In this document: positions 27,967-38,672 of the stretch, piece after piece
Layout: every line of letters begins with the position of its first letter
Numbering within the stretch: position 1 is the first letter of the stretch
From: Acinetobacter sp. Ver3
GTDB taxonomy: Bacteria > Pseudomonadota > Gammaproteobacteria > Pseudomonadales > Moraxellaceae
Assembly (NCBI RefSeq): GCF_000632455.1
Contig: NZ_JFYL01000001.1
Span: 97,694-161,693, forward strand
DNA: 64,000 bases
Reading direction: 5' to 3'
Translations under genes and position numbers: made by a program
Notes under the pieces: model-generated
What the model saw: the letters and a program-made list of their open reading frames with translations, nothing else
What the model was told of the DNA's origin: nothing
Databases searched by the model: none

Positions 27967-27986
27967 ATGTATCTGTATAGATACAT
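27967..27986. promoter_or_regulatory. Perfect inverted repeat upstream of the small gene
   Basis: ATGTATCT, GTAT, AGATACAT: an 8+4+8 perfect palindrome between the tkt terminator and the small gene. It has no T run after it, so an operator is more likely than a terminator. Confidence 0.4.
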
Positions 27987-27992
27987 AAAAAT

Positions 27993-28021
27993 AAAAAGAC
28001 GCCCCACAGTTGGGACGCCTT
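27993..28021 (-). terminator. tkt terminator
   Basis: On the minus strand, GGCGTCCCA pairs with TGGGGCGTC (two G-U pairs) and is followed by TTTTTAT. The G-U pairs make it work in minus-strand RNA only. Confidence 0.8.
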
Positions 28022-28043
28022 TTAAAACACTTAATTCTAAGAA

Positions 28044-30032
28044 TTAAGCAGCAATTTCTTTCACTGCTGCGACCACTGCTTCAGTCGTAATACCGAAGTG
28101 TTGGAATAAATCTTTTGCAGGAGCAGATTCGCCATACGTAGTCATACCAATCACACGACCATCAAGACCTACGAATTTCCACCAGTAGTCAACATGAGCC
28201 GCTTCAACAGCAACACGTGCACGAATGTTAGATGGAAGAACTGCTTCACGGTAAGCAGCATCTTGCTTAACAAATTCTTCAGCACATGGCATAGACACAA
28301 CACGCACACCTTCAAGCTGTGCATAAGCTTCCATTGCCAATGCAACTTCCGAACCTGTTGCAATGATAATCGCTTTCAATTCGCCTTTTTCTTCAGCCAA
28401 TACATAACCACCTTTCGCAACATCAGCGATTTGTGCTTCTGTGCGTGTTTGGAATGCTAAGTTTTGACGAGAGAAGATCAAAGCAGTTGGACCTTCAGAA
28501 CGAGTTAACGCAGATTTCCAAGAAATTGCTGCTTCAACTGTGTCACATGGGCGCCATGTGTTGAGGTTTGGTGTACCACGTAAAGATGCGATTTGTTCAA
28601 TTGGTTGATGCGTAGGACCATCTTCACCCAAACCAATAGAATCGTGTGTGTAAACATGAATCACACGTTGTTTCATCAATGCAGACATACGTACTGCGTT
28701 ACGTGCATATTCCATAAACATGAGGAATGTTGCTACGTAAGGAATGAAACCACCGTGAAGTGCAACACCGTTTGCGATTGCAGTCATACCGAACTCACGT
28801 ACGCCATAGTGTACGTAGTTACCTGCAGCATTGTCTTGAACGCCTTGTGCGCCTTTCCAAAGTGTTAAGTTAGAACCTGCTAAGTCAGCAGAACCACCTA
28901 AGATTTCAGACAGCATTGGGGCAAATGCTTGGATTGCATTTTGGCTTGCTTTACGTGTTGCGATAGTTTCAGCTTTTGCGTTTACTTCTGCAATATACGC
29001 ATCGGCTTTTGCAACGAAGTCAGCAGGTAATTCACCGCTTAAACGACGTTTAAGATCAGCCGCTTCAGTTGGATATTTTGCTTCATATTGTGCAAATACT
29101 TCGTTCCAAGCGGCTTCTGCTTGTTGACCTTTTTCTTTCGCGTCCCATGCAGCATAAACGTCAGCGGGAATTTCGAATGGACCTTCAGTCCAACCCAACG
29201 CTTCACGCGTTAATGCGATTTCGTCGTTACCCAGTGGTGCACCATGGCAATCTTCTTTACCTTGTTTGTTTGGTGAACCTAAACCAATAATCGTTTTACA
29301 GATAATGATTGTTGGTTTCTTCGTTTCAGCTTTAGCTTCTAAAGTTGCCGCACGTAATGCATCTGCATCGTGACCATCAACTTTCAATACTTGCCAGCCA
29401 TAAGCTAAGAAGCGTTGTTCTGTATCGTCAGAGAACCAACCTTCTACTTCACCATCAATTGAAATACCATTGTCGTCATAGTAAGCAATTAATTTACCTA
29501 GCCCCAAAGTACCTGCCAATGAACATGCTTCATGAGAAACACCTTCCATTAAACAGCCGTCACCTAAGAAACAGTAAGTGAAATGATCAACGACTTTAAT
29601 GTCTTCTTTGTTGAATTGCGCTGCTAAGGTTTTTTCAGCCAAAGCAAAACCAACAGCATTCGCGATACCCTGACCCAATGGACCAGTGGTTGTTTCGATA
29701 CCAGGTGCATAACCTAATTCTGGGTGCCCCGGTGTTTTTGAGTGCAATTGACGGAATGCTTTTAAATCTTCAATTGAAAGATCATAGCCAGTCAAATGTA
29801 ATAATGCATATTGAAGCATTGAGCCATGACCATTTGATAATACAAAACGGTCACGGTTAGCCCACTGAGGGTTTGTCGGATTGTGATTTAAGAATTCACG
29901 CCATACAACATCAGCAATATCAGCCATCCCCATTGGTGCACCTGGATGTCCAGAATTTGCTTTTTGCACAGCATCCATTGCAAGTACACGAATTGCGTTA
30001 GCAATGCGACGTTCATTCAGCGGGGTTGTCAT
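28044..30032 (-). CDS. tkt: Transketolase
   Basis: A 662-residue thiamine-diphosphate enzyme of the pentose phosphate pathway, the same length as E. coli TktA (663). It shows [17 protein letters not shown], the ThDP/Mg motif [20 protein letters not shown] ending in [18 protein letters not shown] and FRPCDT-like [10 protein letters not shown]. Cytoplasmic. Transcribed alone and divergently from metK, with a long A/T-rich leader region between them. Confidence 0.97.
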   Translation of the reverse strand: MTTPLNERRIANAIRVLAMDAVQKANSGHPGAPMGMADIADVVWREFLNHNPTNPQWANRDRFVLSNGHGSMLQYALLHLTGYDLSIEDLKAFRQLHSKTPGHPELGYAPGIETTTGPLGQGIANAVGFALAEKTLAAQFNKEDIKVVDHFTYCFLGDGCLMEGVSHEACSLAGTLGLGKLIAYYDDNGISIDGEVEGWFSDDTEQRFLAYGWQVLKVDGHDADALRAATLEAKAETKKPTIIICKTIIGLGSPNKQGKEDCHGAPLGNDEIALTREALGWTEGPFEIPADVYAAWDAKEKGQQAEAAWNEVFAQYEAKYPTEAADLKRRLSGELPADFVAKADAYIAEVNAKAETIATRKASQNAIQAFAPMLSEILGGSADLAGSNLTLWKGAQGVQDNAAGNYVHYGVREFGMTAIANGVALHGGFIPYVATFLMFMEYARNAVRMSALMKQRVIHVYTHDSIGLGEDGPTHQPIEQIASLRGTPNLNTWRPCDTVEAAISWKSALTRSEGPTALIFSRQNLAFQTRTEAQIADVAKGGYVLAEEKGELKAIIIATGSEVALAMEAYAQLEGVRVVSMPCAEEFVKQDAAYREAVLPSNIRARVAVEAAHVDYWWKFVGLDGRVIGMTTYGESAPAKDLFQHFGITTEAVVAAVKEIAA

Positions 30033-30475
30033 AGATCAGTGTCCGATAAATTAAAGATGGGAAATGAATAAAATTCAAAAACTGGGTGTATTGTCTTAAA
30101 AAAATCAAACAGCGTAAAGCCCAGAAACGTATATTTCAGCCCTAAAGCGAAAAAATTCATACAATGCGAGTCGGTTTTATCAATATTCAATTCAATCCAA
30201 TATTTTTTAGTCGCTTGGCCTTTTTTTAAAGTACTGATGTTGAATCATATATTCACATTCTTTCGTACCCACTTAAGCTGTTTTTTATTTCAGCTCAGTC
30301 TTAAAAAGAATAAGTCTTATACAAAAGTTTTCACTTATCAATTTAACAGATGATGATATCAATTAAAAAAACACAAAAATGACATAAATTCATGCTTTTT
30401 AGTCAGGTTAAGCTAGTCCTTAACGTTAAGTCGATGTACCATATTGCGTCTTTAGAAATAACTGTGATAGGACTT
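30033..30475. other. Long divergent promoter region, no gene seen
   Basis: A 443-bp A/T-rich gap between tkt and metK. It must contain both promoters. I looked for a SAM-type riboswitch before metK and saw no paired structure to support one. Confidence 0.5.
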
Positions 30476-31642
30476 ATGCGCGAGTACGCTGTATTTACTT
30501 CAGAATCTGTAAGCGAAGGCCATCCAGATAAAATGGCTGACCAAATCAGTGATGCTATTTTGGATGCAATCTTAAAAGAAGACCCATATGCGCGGGTTGC
30601 TTGTGAAACGCTTGTAAAAACAGGTGCTGTTGTTCTTGCAGGTGAAATCACAACAACTGCAAATGTAGACTTTGAAGCAATTGTACGCCAAACCGTAAAT
30701 GGCATTGGATACCATCATTCTGATTTAGGTTTCGATGGTTCAACTTGTGCTGTTATCAACATGATTGGCAAACAATCTCCTGAAATTGCTCAAGGTGTAG
30801 ATCGTCAAAAACCTGAAGATCAAGGTGCTGGCGATCAGGGCTTAATGTTTGGCTACGCAAGTCGCGAAACAGATGTTTTAATGCCTGCTCCTATTTCGTA
30901 TGCGCACCGTCTTATGGAAAAACAAGCAGAACTTCGTCGTAACGGAAGTCTGCCATGGTTACGTCCAGATGCGAAAAGCCAAGTGACTTTTGCATATGAA
31001 AATGGCGTACCTGTTCGTTTAGATGCGGTCGTATTATCGACTCAACACGATCCTGAGATTTCACAGACTGATTTAAAAGAAGCTGTCATTGAAGAAATCG
31101 TGAAAAAAGTGATTCCAGCAGATATGTTCCATGCGGATACCAAATTCCATATCAACCCTACTGGTATGTTTGTGATTGGTGGTCCAGTCGGTGACTGTGG
31201 TTTAACAGGTCGTAAAATCATTGTAGATACATATGGTGGTATGGCTCGTCACGGTGGTGGTGCTTTCTCTGGTAAAGATCCATCTAAAGTAGACCGCTCT
31301 GCTGCTTATGCTGGTCGATATGTTGCAAAAAATATTGTTGCCGCTGGTTTAGCCGATAAATGTGAAATTCAAGTGTCTTATGCGATTGGTGTTGCTGAAC
31401 CAACATCTATCTCAATCAATACATTCAATACTGCTAAGGTTTCTGAAGAATTGATTATTGCATTGGTACGAGAGCATTTCGATTTACGTCCGTATGGTAT
31501 TACACGTATGTTGAATCTCATTCAACCGATGTATAAGCAAACTGCTGCATATGGTCACTTTGGTCGTGAAGGTTCTGATACTGCATTCACTTGGGAAAAG
31601 ACAGACAAGGTTGAAGCGCTTAAAGCATCAGCTGGTTTGTAA
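30476..31642 (+). CDS. metK: S-adenosylmethionine synthetase
   Basis: A 388-residue enzyme that makes SAM from methionine and ATP. It shows [20 protein letters not shown], the signature [12 protein letters not shown], and the glycine-rich P-loop-like [16 protein letters not shown]. The start at ATG 30476 ([12 protein letters not shown]) matches the family; the open frame runs upstream to 30392, but that extension is not conserved-looking. Single gene with its own terminator. Confidence 0.97.
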   Translation: MREYAVFTSESVSEGHPDKMADQISDAILDAILKEDPYARVACETLVKTGAVVLAGEITTTANVDFEAIVRQTVNGIGYHHSDLGFDGSTCAVINMIGKQSPEIAQGVDRQKPEDQGAGDQGLMFGYASRETDVLMPAPISYAHRLMEKQAELRRNGSLPWLRPDAKSQVTFAYENGVPVRLDAVVLSTQHDPEISQTDLKEAVIEEIVKKVIPADMFHADTKFHINPTGMFVIGGPVGDCGLTGRKIIVDTYGGMARHGGGAFSGKDPSKVDRSAAYAGRYVAKNIVAAGLADKCEIQVSYAIGVAEPTSISINTFNTAKVSEELIIALVREHFDLRPYGITRMLNLIQPMYKQTAAYGHFGREGSDTAFTWEKTDKVEALKASAGL

Positions 31643-31651
31643 TTTCCAAAT

Positions 31652-31682
31652 AAAAAAGCCCACATTGATGTGGGCTTTTTTA
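31652..31682. terminator. metK terminator
   Basis: AAGCCCACA, a 4-nt loop, then TGTGGGCTT and a T run; A-rich on the other side, so bidirectional. Confidence 0.9.
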
Positions 31683-31687
31683 TAGAT

Positions 31688-31930
31688 TCAATTTGCTTTA
31701 TCACTTTGATGAAGCGTGTCCAAAAACGACTGCTTCACAGGGACATTTTGGTTATCTTGTAAATATAAATGGGCCACTTTAAACACAATGGCTGCGGCTA
31801 AACACGCAATGATACAAAATATCCAAAAACCATAAGGTGTTCTGATATTTTGTGATCCGCATTCAGAACACACTTTGTCTGTCGAAGCAACCACCTTGTC
31901 GCAACACGCACAATGATACTGATACAGCAT
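31688..31930 (-). CDS. Small zinc-ribbon membrane protein
   Basis: About 80 residues. Two Cys pairs at the N-terminus (CACCDK and CSECGSQN) form a probable zinc ribbon, followed by one hydrophobic helix (FWIFCIIACLAAAIVFKVAHL) and a short polar tail, so the ribbon is probably cytoplasmic. GGGAGG six bases before ATG 31930 favours this start over ATG 31936. Function unknown. Confidence 0.7.
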   Translation of the reverse strand: MLYQYHCACCDKVVASTDKVCSECGSQNIRTPYGFWIFCIIACLAAAIVFKVAHLYLQDNQNVPVKQSFLDTLHQSDKAN

Positions 31931-32231
31931 ACTCATCCTCCCGATTTGACTGTCTTTTTATTTTTATCTACATCACCTTAGAGGCTAATATTTATACTAT
32001 ATAAGCCTTCACCAATAATCAACCTCATGATGTAGCTATAAAACAGCAACCATCTATGTCTTCATTCAATATCTTGTATTATCAGATATCTATATGAATT
32101 TTTTTTGACAACCTGCTCTATCATTCTTTTTTCTTCTAGAGATTATCCATATTTTATTCACGCATTCGCCCATCATATCCGCATGGAAATCATAAATTGA
32201 AGTAAAATAAACGTAGTGAAAAAATGATGAT
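31931..32231. other. Intergenic region, no gene seen
   Basis: A 301-bp, very A/T-rich stretch with poly-T runs. Nothing recognisable apart from presumed promoters. Confidence 0.4.
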
Positions 32232-32447
32232 ATGACGATGGTTCAATTAATTAAGAAAGGCGGCTTGAGAGAAAGAGCAAACAGAAGTCGCTCTTATCAA
32301 GGTTCTGAAAATACTGAAGCAACTTTGCGACCAAGACGTTATCAGCAAGACACGCTCGTTCTGACTCAAACAGAAGAGTTAGATCAGGATTCAGTTAAGC
32401 AAAATAAGCGCATCTATCCACAACCAGACTGCAAAGATCAAAAATAG
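32232..32447 (+). CDS. Possible small basic protein, doubtful
   Basis: A 71-codon frame, rich in Arg, Gln and Glu, with no recognised family. Its last 57 bases overlap the end of the LysE gene on the other strand, and there is no clear Shine-Dalgarno sequence. It would fill an otherwise empty stretch. A spurious frame is equally possible. Confidence 0.35.
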   Translation: MTMVQLIKKGGLRERANRSRSYQGSENTEATLRPRRYQQDTLVLTQTEELDQDSVKQNKRIYPQPDCKDQK

Positions 32448-33032
32448 ACCACCCGATGCCATATCTATGTAATGCCCTGAACGCTGGTAGAGCTGTTTAA
32501 TTTTAGGTCGTGCTAAAACGACCATCAAAAACGTAAAGGTTAAAAACGTTTGAATCGGAATAATGACTGCCAGTTGTATTTTCAACATCTCTGGTGCTGA
32601 AGCAGTTAAGGCAAGTGAAAATACACTACTAAAATAAATCAGTGTTTTAGGATTGGATAGGTTTGTAAACAACCCCATCAGAAAGTATTTTTCAGCTTTT
32701 AAAGGTAACTGATTTTCATCAATTGCATCAAGTTTGAAAGACTTATAGGTTTGCCAACCACCCTTTAGCATCGCCCAGCCCATTTTTGCCAAAAATAAAC
32801 CACTGACTAACATTAAGACTTGTTGAATCCATGGGAATTGGGCAATCAAAAGTGCAAAACCTGATAAAGTTAAAATCACCCAAAATAAAATTCCAATAGA
32901 AATACCTAAAATAACTTTCAACGTGTTTGCGATTGTGGTTGACGCTGCGCATTTGGCAATCAACAAAATATCAGGTCCAGGACTCAATTGAGCAACAAGA
33001 TGTAGGACACAGATGGTAAGTAATAGAGACAT
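32391..33032 (-). CDS. LysE/RhtB family amino-acid exporter
   Basis: A 213-residue inner-membrane exporter with the family opening HLVAQLSPGPDILLIAKCAAS and the FTNLSNPKTLIYFSSVFSLA motif. Five to six hydrophobic segments. Substrate unknown. Paralogue of the gene at 25552. Follows the fxsA terminator on the same strand, so it has its own promoter. Confidence 0.9.
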   Translation of the reverse strand: MSLLLTICVLHLVAQLSPGPDILLIAKCAASTTIANTLKVILGISIGILFWVILTLSGFALLIAQFPWIQQVLMLVSGLFLAKMGWAMLKGGWQTYKSFKLDAIDENQLPLKAEKYFLMGLFTNLSNPKTLIYFSSVFSLALTASAPEMLKIQLAVIIPIQTFLTFTFLMVVLARPKIKQLYQRSGHYIDMASGGLFLIFAVWLWIDALILLN

Positions 33033-33098
33033 AAATCAAAAATGAATAAAAATTGTTTGAATTATACTGTTTTTTAGGAAAATCGAGATACAAAAATA

Positions 33099-33126
33099 AA
33101 AAAACCAGACATTACATCTGGTTTTG
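33099..33126 (-). terminator. fxsA terminator
   Basis: AAAACCAGA, a 7-nt loop, then TCTGGTTTT. The long T tract is on the minus strand, ending the fxsA transcript. Confidence 0.85.
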
Positions 33127-33138
33127 AACATGCGCAAT

Positions 33139-33723
33139 TTACTTTTGATTAACGTCTTTCATTTCAATTTTCTTTGCTTCAGGTGTAATTTCTCTTGCTT
33201 CACCATCAATGATAGTAGAGTCATTTGAACCACGACCGTGCTGCTGGCTTTGCATTTCTTGCATTTGGCGCATTAAATCTGCAAATGGATTCTGACCATT
33301 TGCTTGACCACCCATGCCACCCATATCTCCCATCATACCACCCATCATTTTTTCCATCATGGCTTGCTGACGCTTCATCATGGTTTTCATCATCACCGCT
33401 TTAAATGCTGTTTGAACAGGTGGAATTAGAATAAGTAAGGCGAATAGATCGGAAATTAACCCCGGAATCAAAAGGAAAATACCCGCAATAATTTTAGGTA
33501 AGTTATTGGTCAAATTCGGATCAGCACTCATATGACCTTGTTGCATTTGCTGCATCTGTGGCATTAAACCTGATGCATGAGAACGAACCATATTTAAACC
33601 AATAAAGAATGCAGCAATAAACCAGAAGAATACATACCACATACTTCCGACTAGATCACCCACACCGACCCATACGAAGATTTCAAGGACTATACCGATT
33701 AAAACAATAAGAGCTAATTTCAT
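33139..33723 (-). CDS. fxsA: FxsA family membrane protein
   Basis: A 194-residue inner-membrane protein. Three to four hydrophobic segments lie in the first 110 residues, including the FxsA-typical IIAGIFLLIPGLISDLFALLI. A Met/Gly/Gln-rich cytoplasmic tail follows (MMEKMMGGMMGDMGGMGG). E. coli FxsA overproduction counters F-exclusion of phage T7; its normal role is unclear. The tail is unusually Met-rich. Confidence 0.9.
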   Translation of the reverse strand: MKLALIVLIGIVLEIFVWVGVGDLVGSMWYVFFWFIAAFFIGLNMVRSHASGLMPQMQQMQQGHMSADPNLTNNLPKIIAGIFLLIPGLISDLFALLILIPPVQTAFKAVMMKTMMKRQQAMMEKMMGGMMGDMGGMGGQANGQNPFADLMRQMQEMQSQQHGRGSNDSTIIDGEAREITPEAKKIEMKDVNQK

Positions 33724-33845
33724 GAAATGTAATCTAATCTCAAAAATTTAAATATAGGGTCGTAATCATCTGCTCAATCTGTATCAAGCTTTTTTCATAC
33801 GCTTATGTAACAATATGGGCATTATTTTATTTTTAAAGTCATGGA

Positions 33846-34391
33846 ATGTCATTAATTATCGGAATTGATCCTGGTTCACGTCTAACAGGTTACGGTATTA
33901 TTCAAAAAGAGGGGCAAAAACTCACTTTTGTTGATGCTGGAACAATTCGCACTGAAACACCTGACATGCCTGAGCGTCTAAAACGAATTTTTTCAGGCAT
34001 TGAAAGAATCGTTAAATTTCATGGTCCTACCGAAGCTGCTGTGGAACAGGTATTTATGGCGGTCAATCCTGACTCTGCCTTAAAACTTGGTCAAGCACGC
34101 GGTGCAGCTATAGCGGCATTGGTCAATTTAGATCTACAAGTGGCTGAATATACTGCGCGTCAAATTAAACAATCTGTTGTTGGCTATGGCGCTGCTGATA
34201 AAGAACAGGTTCAAATGATGGTTATGCGCATACTTAATTTAAGTATTAAACCACAAGCCGATGCTGCAGATGCACTTGCCGCAGCAATTTGCCATGCACA
34301 TGCCTCTGGCAGTATGAGTAAATTGGCTGTCTTAAATGCTTTAGGTGGAATGGCACGTGGACGAAGCCGCAGCAGTAGTCGTCGACGTTAA
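33846..34391 (+). CDS. ruvC: Holliday junction resolvase RuvC
   Basis: A 181-residue endonuclease that resolves recombination junctions with RuvAB. The four acidic metal ligands are in place: Asp8 (GIDPGS), Glu67 (AAVEQVF), Asp139 and Asp142 ([12 protein letters not shown]). A basic Arg/Ser-rich tail follows. ruvA and ruvB are not adjacent, as is common in this group. Confidence 0.96.
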   Translation: MSLIIGIDPGSRLTGYGIIQKEGQKLTFVDAGTIRTETPDMPERLKRIFSGIERIVKFHGPTEAAVEQVFMAVNPDSALKLGQARGAAIAALVNLDLQVAEYTARQIKQSVVGYGAADKEQVQMMVMRILNLSIKPQADAADALAAAICHAHASGSMSKLAVLNALGGMARGRSRSSSRRR

Positions 34392-34414
34392 AAGTCTCTC
34401 GACACTCAATGCAC

Positions 34415-34693
34415 TTATTGGCGAATTTGAAAGTTATCGAAATCACGCTCTTTGATGTCAATTAAGTCTTCATAGAAGATTTGCTTAACTTTACTATTAT
34501 GAGGCCCTGCCATGGCCAGTTTGATCATGTCATTTACATCTTGATATGTGCCAACAATGATAGCTTCCACATCCCCATTATCCATATTTTTAACGTAACC
34601 AGTTAAATGCAACTTTAAGGCTTGTTCCATAAACCAGCGACGAAATCCGACCCCTTGAACAAGACCTTGTATCGTTAATTTTAAATATCGCAT
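34415..34693 (-). CDS. acyP: Acylphosphatase
   Basis: A 92-residue acylphosphatase-fold protein that hydrolyses acyl phosphates. It has IQGLVQGVGFRRWFMEQA with the phosphate-binding Arg, and GYVKNMDNGDVEAI with the catalytic Asn. Length is typical. It lies 15 bp downstream of nnr and is probably co-transcribed, which would place two metabolite-damage enzymes together. Confidence 0.9.
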   Translation of the reverse strand: MRYLKLTIQGLVQGVGFRRWFMEQALKLHLTGYVKNMDNGDVEAIIVGTYQDVNDMIKLAMAGPHNSKVKQIFYEDLIDIKERDFDNFQIRQ

Positions 34694-34708
34694 ATCTATC
34701 CCTGAATT

Positions 34709-36220
34709 TTATTTTAGATTTACTATTTGATAAATCGCTTGAGCCATATTCTGAGCTAACAAACCACGTTCACCCTGTTGAGCCAATACATCACCTGCCA
34801 TGGCATGTAAGTTAACAATTTCATGAAGTTGAATGGAATTAGACAATTGTCCTTTAAGACTAGCAATCATTCCTGCAAGGATATCCCCCATTCCACCTGT
34901 ACCCATTCCTGGATTACCTTGGGTGCAAATCCAAATGGTTTGCTGCGCGTCAATCGTTAAACTTCCTGCACCTTTTAATACCCATTCACCAGCATAAAGT
35001 GTTTGTAATCGTTTAATTGCTTTGATGCGGTCATGCTCAACTTCCGCCACGCTAGAGTGTAAAAGTTTTGCAGCCTCACCAGGATGTGGCGTTGCGTAAG
35101 TTTTCTCATTGAGTCTGATAGGCTTTTCAGATAAGAACCACAATGCATCAGCATCGAGTACAGTCGGTTTATTCGTAGAGGGCAGAATACACATCCAGTG
35201 ATCATATTGCTCAGCCGCCCAATCATCGCGTTCCAACCCCATTCCAAAACAAATCGAATCGACTTGCTGTAGCAAATTTTTTCGTTGTAATGGATCGAAA
35301 CGATTAATATCCTGCACCATTACATTGGGAGATCGTGACAAAATTGTTGAATGATGTTTAGCATCACACACGATCGTGACTTTACCCGCCCCAGCGGCAA
35401 ATGCAGCTTCAGCCGCCATAATCACCGCACCTCCCATTTGTGCATGACCGCCAATCACGAGCACATGCCCATACGTCCCTTTATGTCCTGTAGAGTGTCG
35501 TCGCGGCAAAATTGTTTTGACTGGGCTTAATCGGGCCACAGGTTTTAAATCAGAATCAAATGGTAAAATGGGAATGAGTTTTAGATGACCCATAAAATCC
35601 TGTGCACGCCCTACAAATTGCCCTACCTTATATGCGAGTGCGGTAAGCGTATGCTGAGCATGAATAGCCATTGGTAATGGTTGACCTGTATTTGCATCTA
35701 AACCACTCGGCATATCAATCGCAATTTTAACGCCATCTTGCTCATTAATATGATGGATAATTCTCTGCCAGTCTTCACTTAAAGTACGATTAATTCCAAT
35801 TCCAAATAATGCATCAATATAGACATCATAACCCTGACACAGGTTCAGATCGGTGAACTGCTTAAATGGTACGGATTGACTCATTTTATAAGCACTCTGT
35901 AAGGAGTCAGCCGAGTGATGATCGACTTTTGAAAAAGAAAAAATATCGATTTCTAGATTTTGGTTAAATGAACAATGTTGTGATAAAGAGTGCTGTGCTA
36001 AATAGTACGCAATAAGATAACCATCCCCAGCATTATTTCCTTTACCACAGCATACTGCGATACGGATTTTCTTTTTTTCAATACCTTGAAGAATTGTGAT
36101 GATTTCTTGTGCCATCATCCAAGCAACTTGCTGCATAAGACCAAAAGCACTATTTTGATCGTCAAACCAGCGCTGTTCCCAAGCTTGTATCTCACTGCTG
36201 TGATAAACTTGTTGATGCAT
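34709..36220 (-). CDS. nnr: Bifunctional NAD(P)H-hydrate epimerase / ADP-dependent dehydratase
   Basis: A 503-residue fusion that repairs hydrated NAD(P)H. The N-terminal epimerase domain (about 1-220) has CCGKGNNAGDGYLIAYYLA and AIDMPSGLDANTG. The C-terminal dehydratase (about 225-503) has KGTYGHVLVIGGHAQMGGA, ATPHPGEAAKLL and the ADP-site GNPGMGTGGMGDILAGMIA. It is divergent from queG with only 19 bp between starts, an arrangement also known from E. coli (yjeF next to queG). Confidence 0.94.
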   Translation of the reverse strand: MHQQVYHSSEIQAWEQRWFDDQNSAFGLMQQVAWMMAQEIITILQGIEKKKIRIAVCCGKGNNAGDGYLIAYYLAQHSLSQHCSFNQNLEIDIFSFSKVDHHSADSLQSAYKMSQSVPFKQFTDLNLCQGYDVYIDALFGIGINRTLSEDWQRIIHHINEQDGVKIAIDMPSGLDANTGQPLPMAIHAQHTLTALAYKVGQFVGRAQDFMGHLKLIPILPFDSDLKPVARLSPVKTILPRRHSTGHKGTYGHVLVIGGHAQMGGAVIMAAEAAFAAGAGKVTIVCDAKHHSTILSRSPNVMVQDINRFDPLQRKNLLQQVDSICFGMGLERDDWAAEQYDHWMCILPSTNKPTVLDADALWFLSEKPIRLNEKTYATPHPGEAAKLLHSSVAEVEHDRIKAIKRLQTLYAGEWVLKGAGSLTIDAQQTIWICTQGNPGMGTGGMGDILAGMIASLKGQLSNSIQLHEIVNLHAMAGDVLAQQGERGLLAQNMAQAIYQIVNLK

Positions 36221-36239
36221 TATCGTTCCTTTTTTATTT

Positions 36240-37343
36240 ATGACTCAATCTCTCTCATCTATACCAGCTCGTATTCCAACACAGCAATTTGATCCTCATG
36301 CGCTTAAAGCTTGGATTAAATCTCAAGCATTGGAACTGGGCTTCGCTGATTGTGTCATTGCCCGACCTGATGCTCAAGATGAATTACCTCGATTAAAAGC
36401 ATATTTAGATCAAGGATTTCATGGTGACATGAAGTTCCTCGAAGAAAATTTGGAAAAACGTGCTAATCCAACACTGTTGGTTCCCCATACAAAAAGTATT
36501 ATCTGCGTCAGAATGAATTATTTGGTTGAACGACCTCAACCTCGAACAGTACCTGATTTCCCTAATTCTGCTGTTATTGCGCGATATGCACGCGGACGGG
36601 ATTACCATAAAACCATGCGCGGTAAATTAAAAACACTTTCAAACCTTATTCGTGAAAAAGTCGGTCCGTTTGAATCAAGACCTTTCGCCGATTCAGCCCC
36701 TATTTTTGAAAAATCACTCGCTGAATCTGCAGGTATGGGTTGGACAGGTAAACATACCCTGCTCATCCACAAAAAATCGGGTTCGTTTTTTGTACTCGGT
36801 GAACTGTTTAGTTCTCTTGAATTACCCTTTGACGAGCCTGCCAGTGCACATTGCGGATCATGTACAGCATGTATTGATATTTGTCCAACGCAGGCGATTG
36901 TAGCGCCATATCAATTAGATGCCCGAAAATGTATTGCCTATCTGACGATTGAATACCAAGGGGTGATTCCTGAAGAACTACGCCGTGGCATAGGTAATCG
37001 CGTATTTGGATGTGATGATTGCCAGCTGATTTGTCCTTGGAATAGTTTCGCACAAACCACAACAGTTGCTGATTTCCATCCCCGTCATGGGCTGGATCGT
37101 CTTTCTTTAATAGAATTATGGCAATGGGACGAAGCAACATTCTTAGCCAACACAGAAGGCAGTCCACTGCGTAGAACAGGCTATGAAAGCTTTATGCGGA
37201 ATATTGCGATTGGAATCGGGAATGCACCGTATCATCCAAACAATATTGAGCAATTGATACTAAAAAGAAATCAGTCTAGTGAGATTGTGCAAATCCATAT
37301 TGACTGGGCAGTACAAGAACAACACTCAAAAAGAAACAATTAA
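36240..37343 (+). CDS. queG: Epoxyqueuosine reductase
   Basis: A 367-residue cobalamin enzyme for the last step of queuosine synthesis in tRNA. The two 4Fe-4S clusters are seen in CGSCTACIDICPTQAI and GCDDCQLICPWN. The N-terminal half holds the cobalamin-binding segment (ARYARGRDYHKTMRGKL). There is no good Shine-Dalgarno before ATG 36240, but no later Met would keep the conserved N-terminus. Its promoter must overlap the start of nnr. Confidence 0.94.
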   Translation: MTQSLSSIPARIPTQQFDPHALKAWIKSQALELGFADCVIARPDAQDELPRLKAYLDQGFHGDMKFLEENLEKRANPTLLVPHTKSIICVRMNYLVERPQPRTVPDFPNSAVIARYARGRDYHKTMRGKLKTLSNLIREKVGPFESRPFADSAPIFEKSLAESAGMGWTGKHTLLIHKKSGSFFVLGELFSSLELPFDEPASAHCGSCTACIDICPTQAIVAPYQLDARKCIAYLTIEYQGVIPEELRRGIGNRVFGCDDCQLICPWNSFAQTTTVADFHPRHGLDRLSLIELWQWDEATFLANTEGSPLRRTGYESFMRNIAIGIGNAPYHPNNIEQLILKRNQSSEIVQIHIDWAVQEQHSKRNN

Positions 37344-37633
37344 CACTACTTTTCCAAGATGACTTGACAAGACAAAATCACCATTTTGAGCATGATCTGA
37401 AATTTTAAGCACACGTTAGCAACAAGTTCTCAACATCAAGTTCCCAAAAAATAATTTTGCGGCGAAAAACGCATAAAAATAGTCAAGTTTGTAACTAAAT
37501 CCACAATGATTAATTTCTATTGAGTTGGCAAATTTGATAATTTTTTTGAGTCATTATTGTCATATTTTACGATTTTGCATTATTAAAATTACAGTATGAT
37601 CAAATAAGTAGCTTTTTAATTGATGGATAAATT

Positions 37634-38623
37634 ATGCAAGTACGCAATGATTGGACGCGTGAAGAAATACAAAAACTCTATGAACAACCCTTCATGGACT
37701 TAGTTTTCGAAGCACAACGCGTGCATCGTCAATACTTTGATGCAAATACCATTCAGGTCAGCACATTACTATCAATCAAAACGGGTAAATGTCCTGAAGA
37801 TTGTAAATACTGTTCTCAATCTGCACGTTATGATTCCAAACTTGAGGCCGAAAAAAGAATTGCTGTTGAAAAAGTAATTAATGAAGCCAAAGAAGCTCTC
37901 GCTTCTGGATCATCTCGTTTTTGTATGGGTGCTGCATGGCGAAATCCTCATGAACGCGATATGCCTTATGTACTTGAAATGGTACGTGAGGTAAAGGCCC
38001 TAGGACTTGAAACTTGTATGACCTTAGGGATGCTCAATCAATCACAAGCGGAACGTTTAAAAGAAGCAGGTTTAGATTATTACAATCACAATTTAGATAC
38101 CTCTCGTGAGTACTATCCAAATGTGATTACCACACGCACTTATGATGATCGTTTAAATACTTTAGACTTTGTACGCCAAGCAGGCATGAAAGTGTGTAGC
38201 GGTGGAATTGTTGGCTTAGGTGAAGATACTCAAGATCGTATTGGTCTATTACATGAACTTGCGACCTTAGCTATTCATCCAGAATCGGTACCAATCAACA
38301 TGCTTGTGCCGATCGAAGGCACACCCTTAGCAGATGTTGAAAAACTCGATGTGACTGAATGGATTCGCACTATTGCCGTAGCGCGTATTATCATGCCAAA
38401 AAGTTATATAAGACTTTCAGCGGGTCGTGAATCTCTTTCTGATTCTGATCAAGCTTTAGCGTTTATGGCAGGTGCTAACTCTTTGTTCTCAGGTGAAAAG
38501 CTTTTAACGACACCTAATGCTGGTGAAGGCAAAGATAAGCAGTTATTCGATAAGTTAGGTCTAAAAGCAGAAAAAGCGAAGCCGACTGTATCAGAGCTGA
38601 CTATAGATGCAATGGCAAGTTAA
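37634..38623 (+). CDS. bioB: Biotin synthase
   Basis: A 329-residue radical-SAM enzyme that inserts sulfur into dethiobiotin. The SAM cluster Cys residues are in [13 protein letters not shown]. Further conserved parts are [34 protein letters not shown] and [11 protein letters not shown]. It stands alone with a 290-bp A/T-rich leader; no bioA, F, C or D is present, and I could not see a convincing BirA operator. Confidence 0.97.
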   Translation: MQVRNDWTREEIQKLYEQPFMDLVFEAQRVHRQYFDANTIQVSTLLSIKTGKCPEDCKYCSQSARYDSKLEAEKRIAVEKVINEAKEALASGSSRFCMGAAWRNPHERDMPYVLEMVREVKALGLETCMTLGMLNQSQAERLKEAGLDYYNHNLDTSREYYPNVITTRTYDDRLNTLDFVRQAGMKVCSGGIVGLGEDTQDRIGLLHELATLAIHPESVPINMLVPIEGTPLADVEKLDVTEWIRTIAVARIIMPKSYIRLSAGRESLSDSDQALAFMAGANSLFSGEKLLTTPNAGEGKDKQLFDKLGLKAEKAKPTVSELTIDAMAS

Positions 38624-38644
38624 TTTCAAAGCTTCACTCAATTA

Positions 38645-38672
38645 AAAACCGAAGCTTTGCTTCGGTTTTTTT
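38645..38672. terminator. bioB terminator
   Basis: AACCGAAGC, TTT, GCTTCGGTT, a perfect 9-bp stem with T on one side and A on the other. Also suits the converging 69-aa gene. Confidence 0.9.

Noticed and set aside
28194..29860. Several plus-strand frames inside tkt
   Set aside because: They are shadows of the transketolase gene, with odd composition (Cys/His-rich) and no ribosome sites.
30033..30475. SAM riboswitch before metK
   Set aside because: No conserved paired elements or terminator stem seen in the leader; only A/T-rich promoter sequence.
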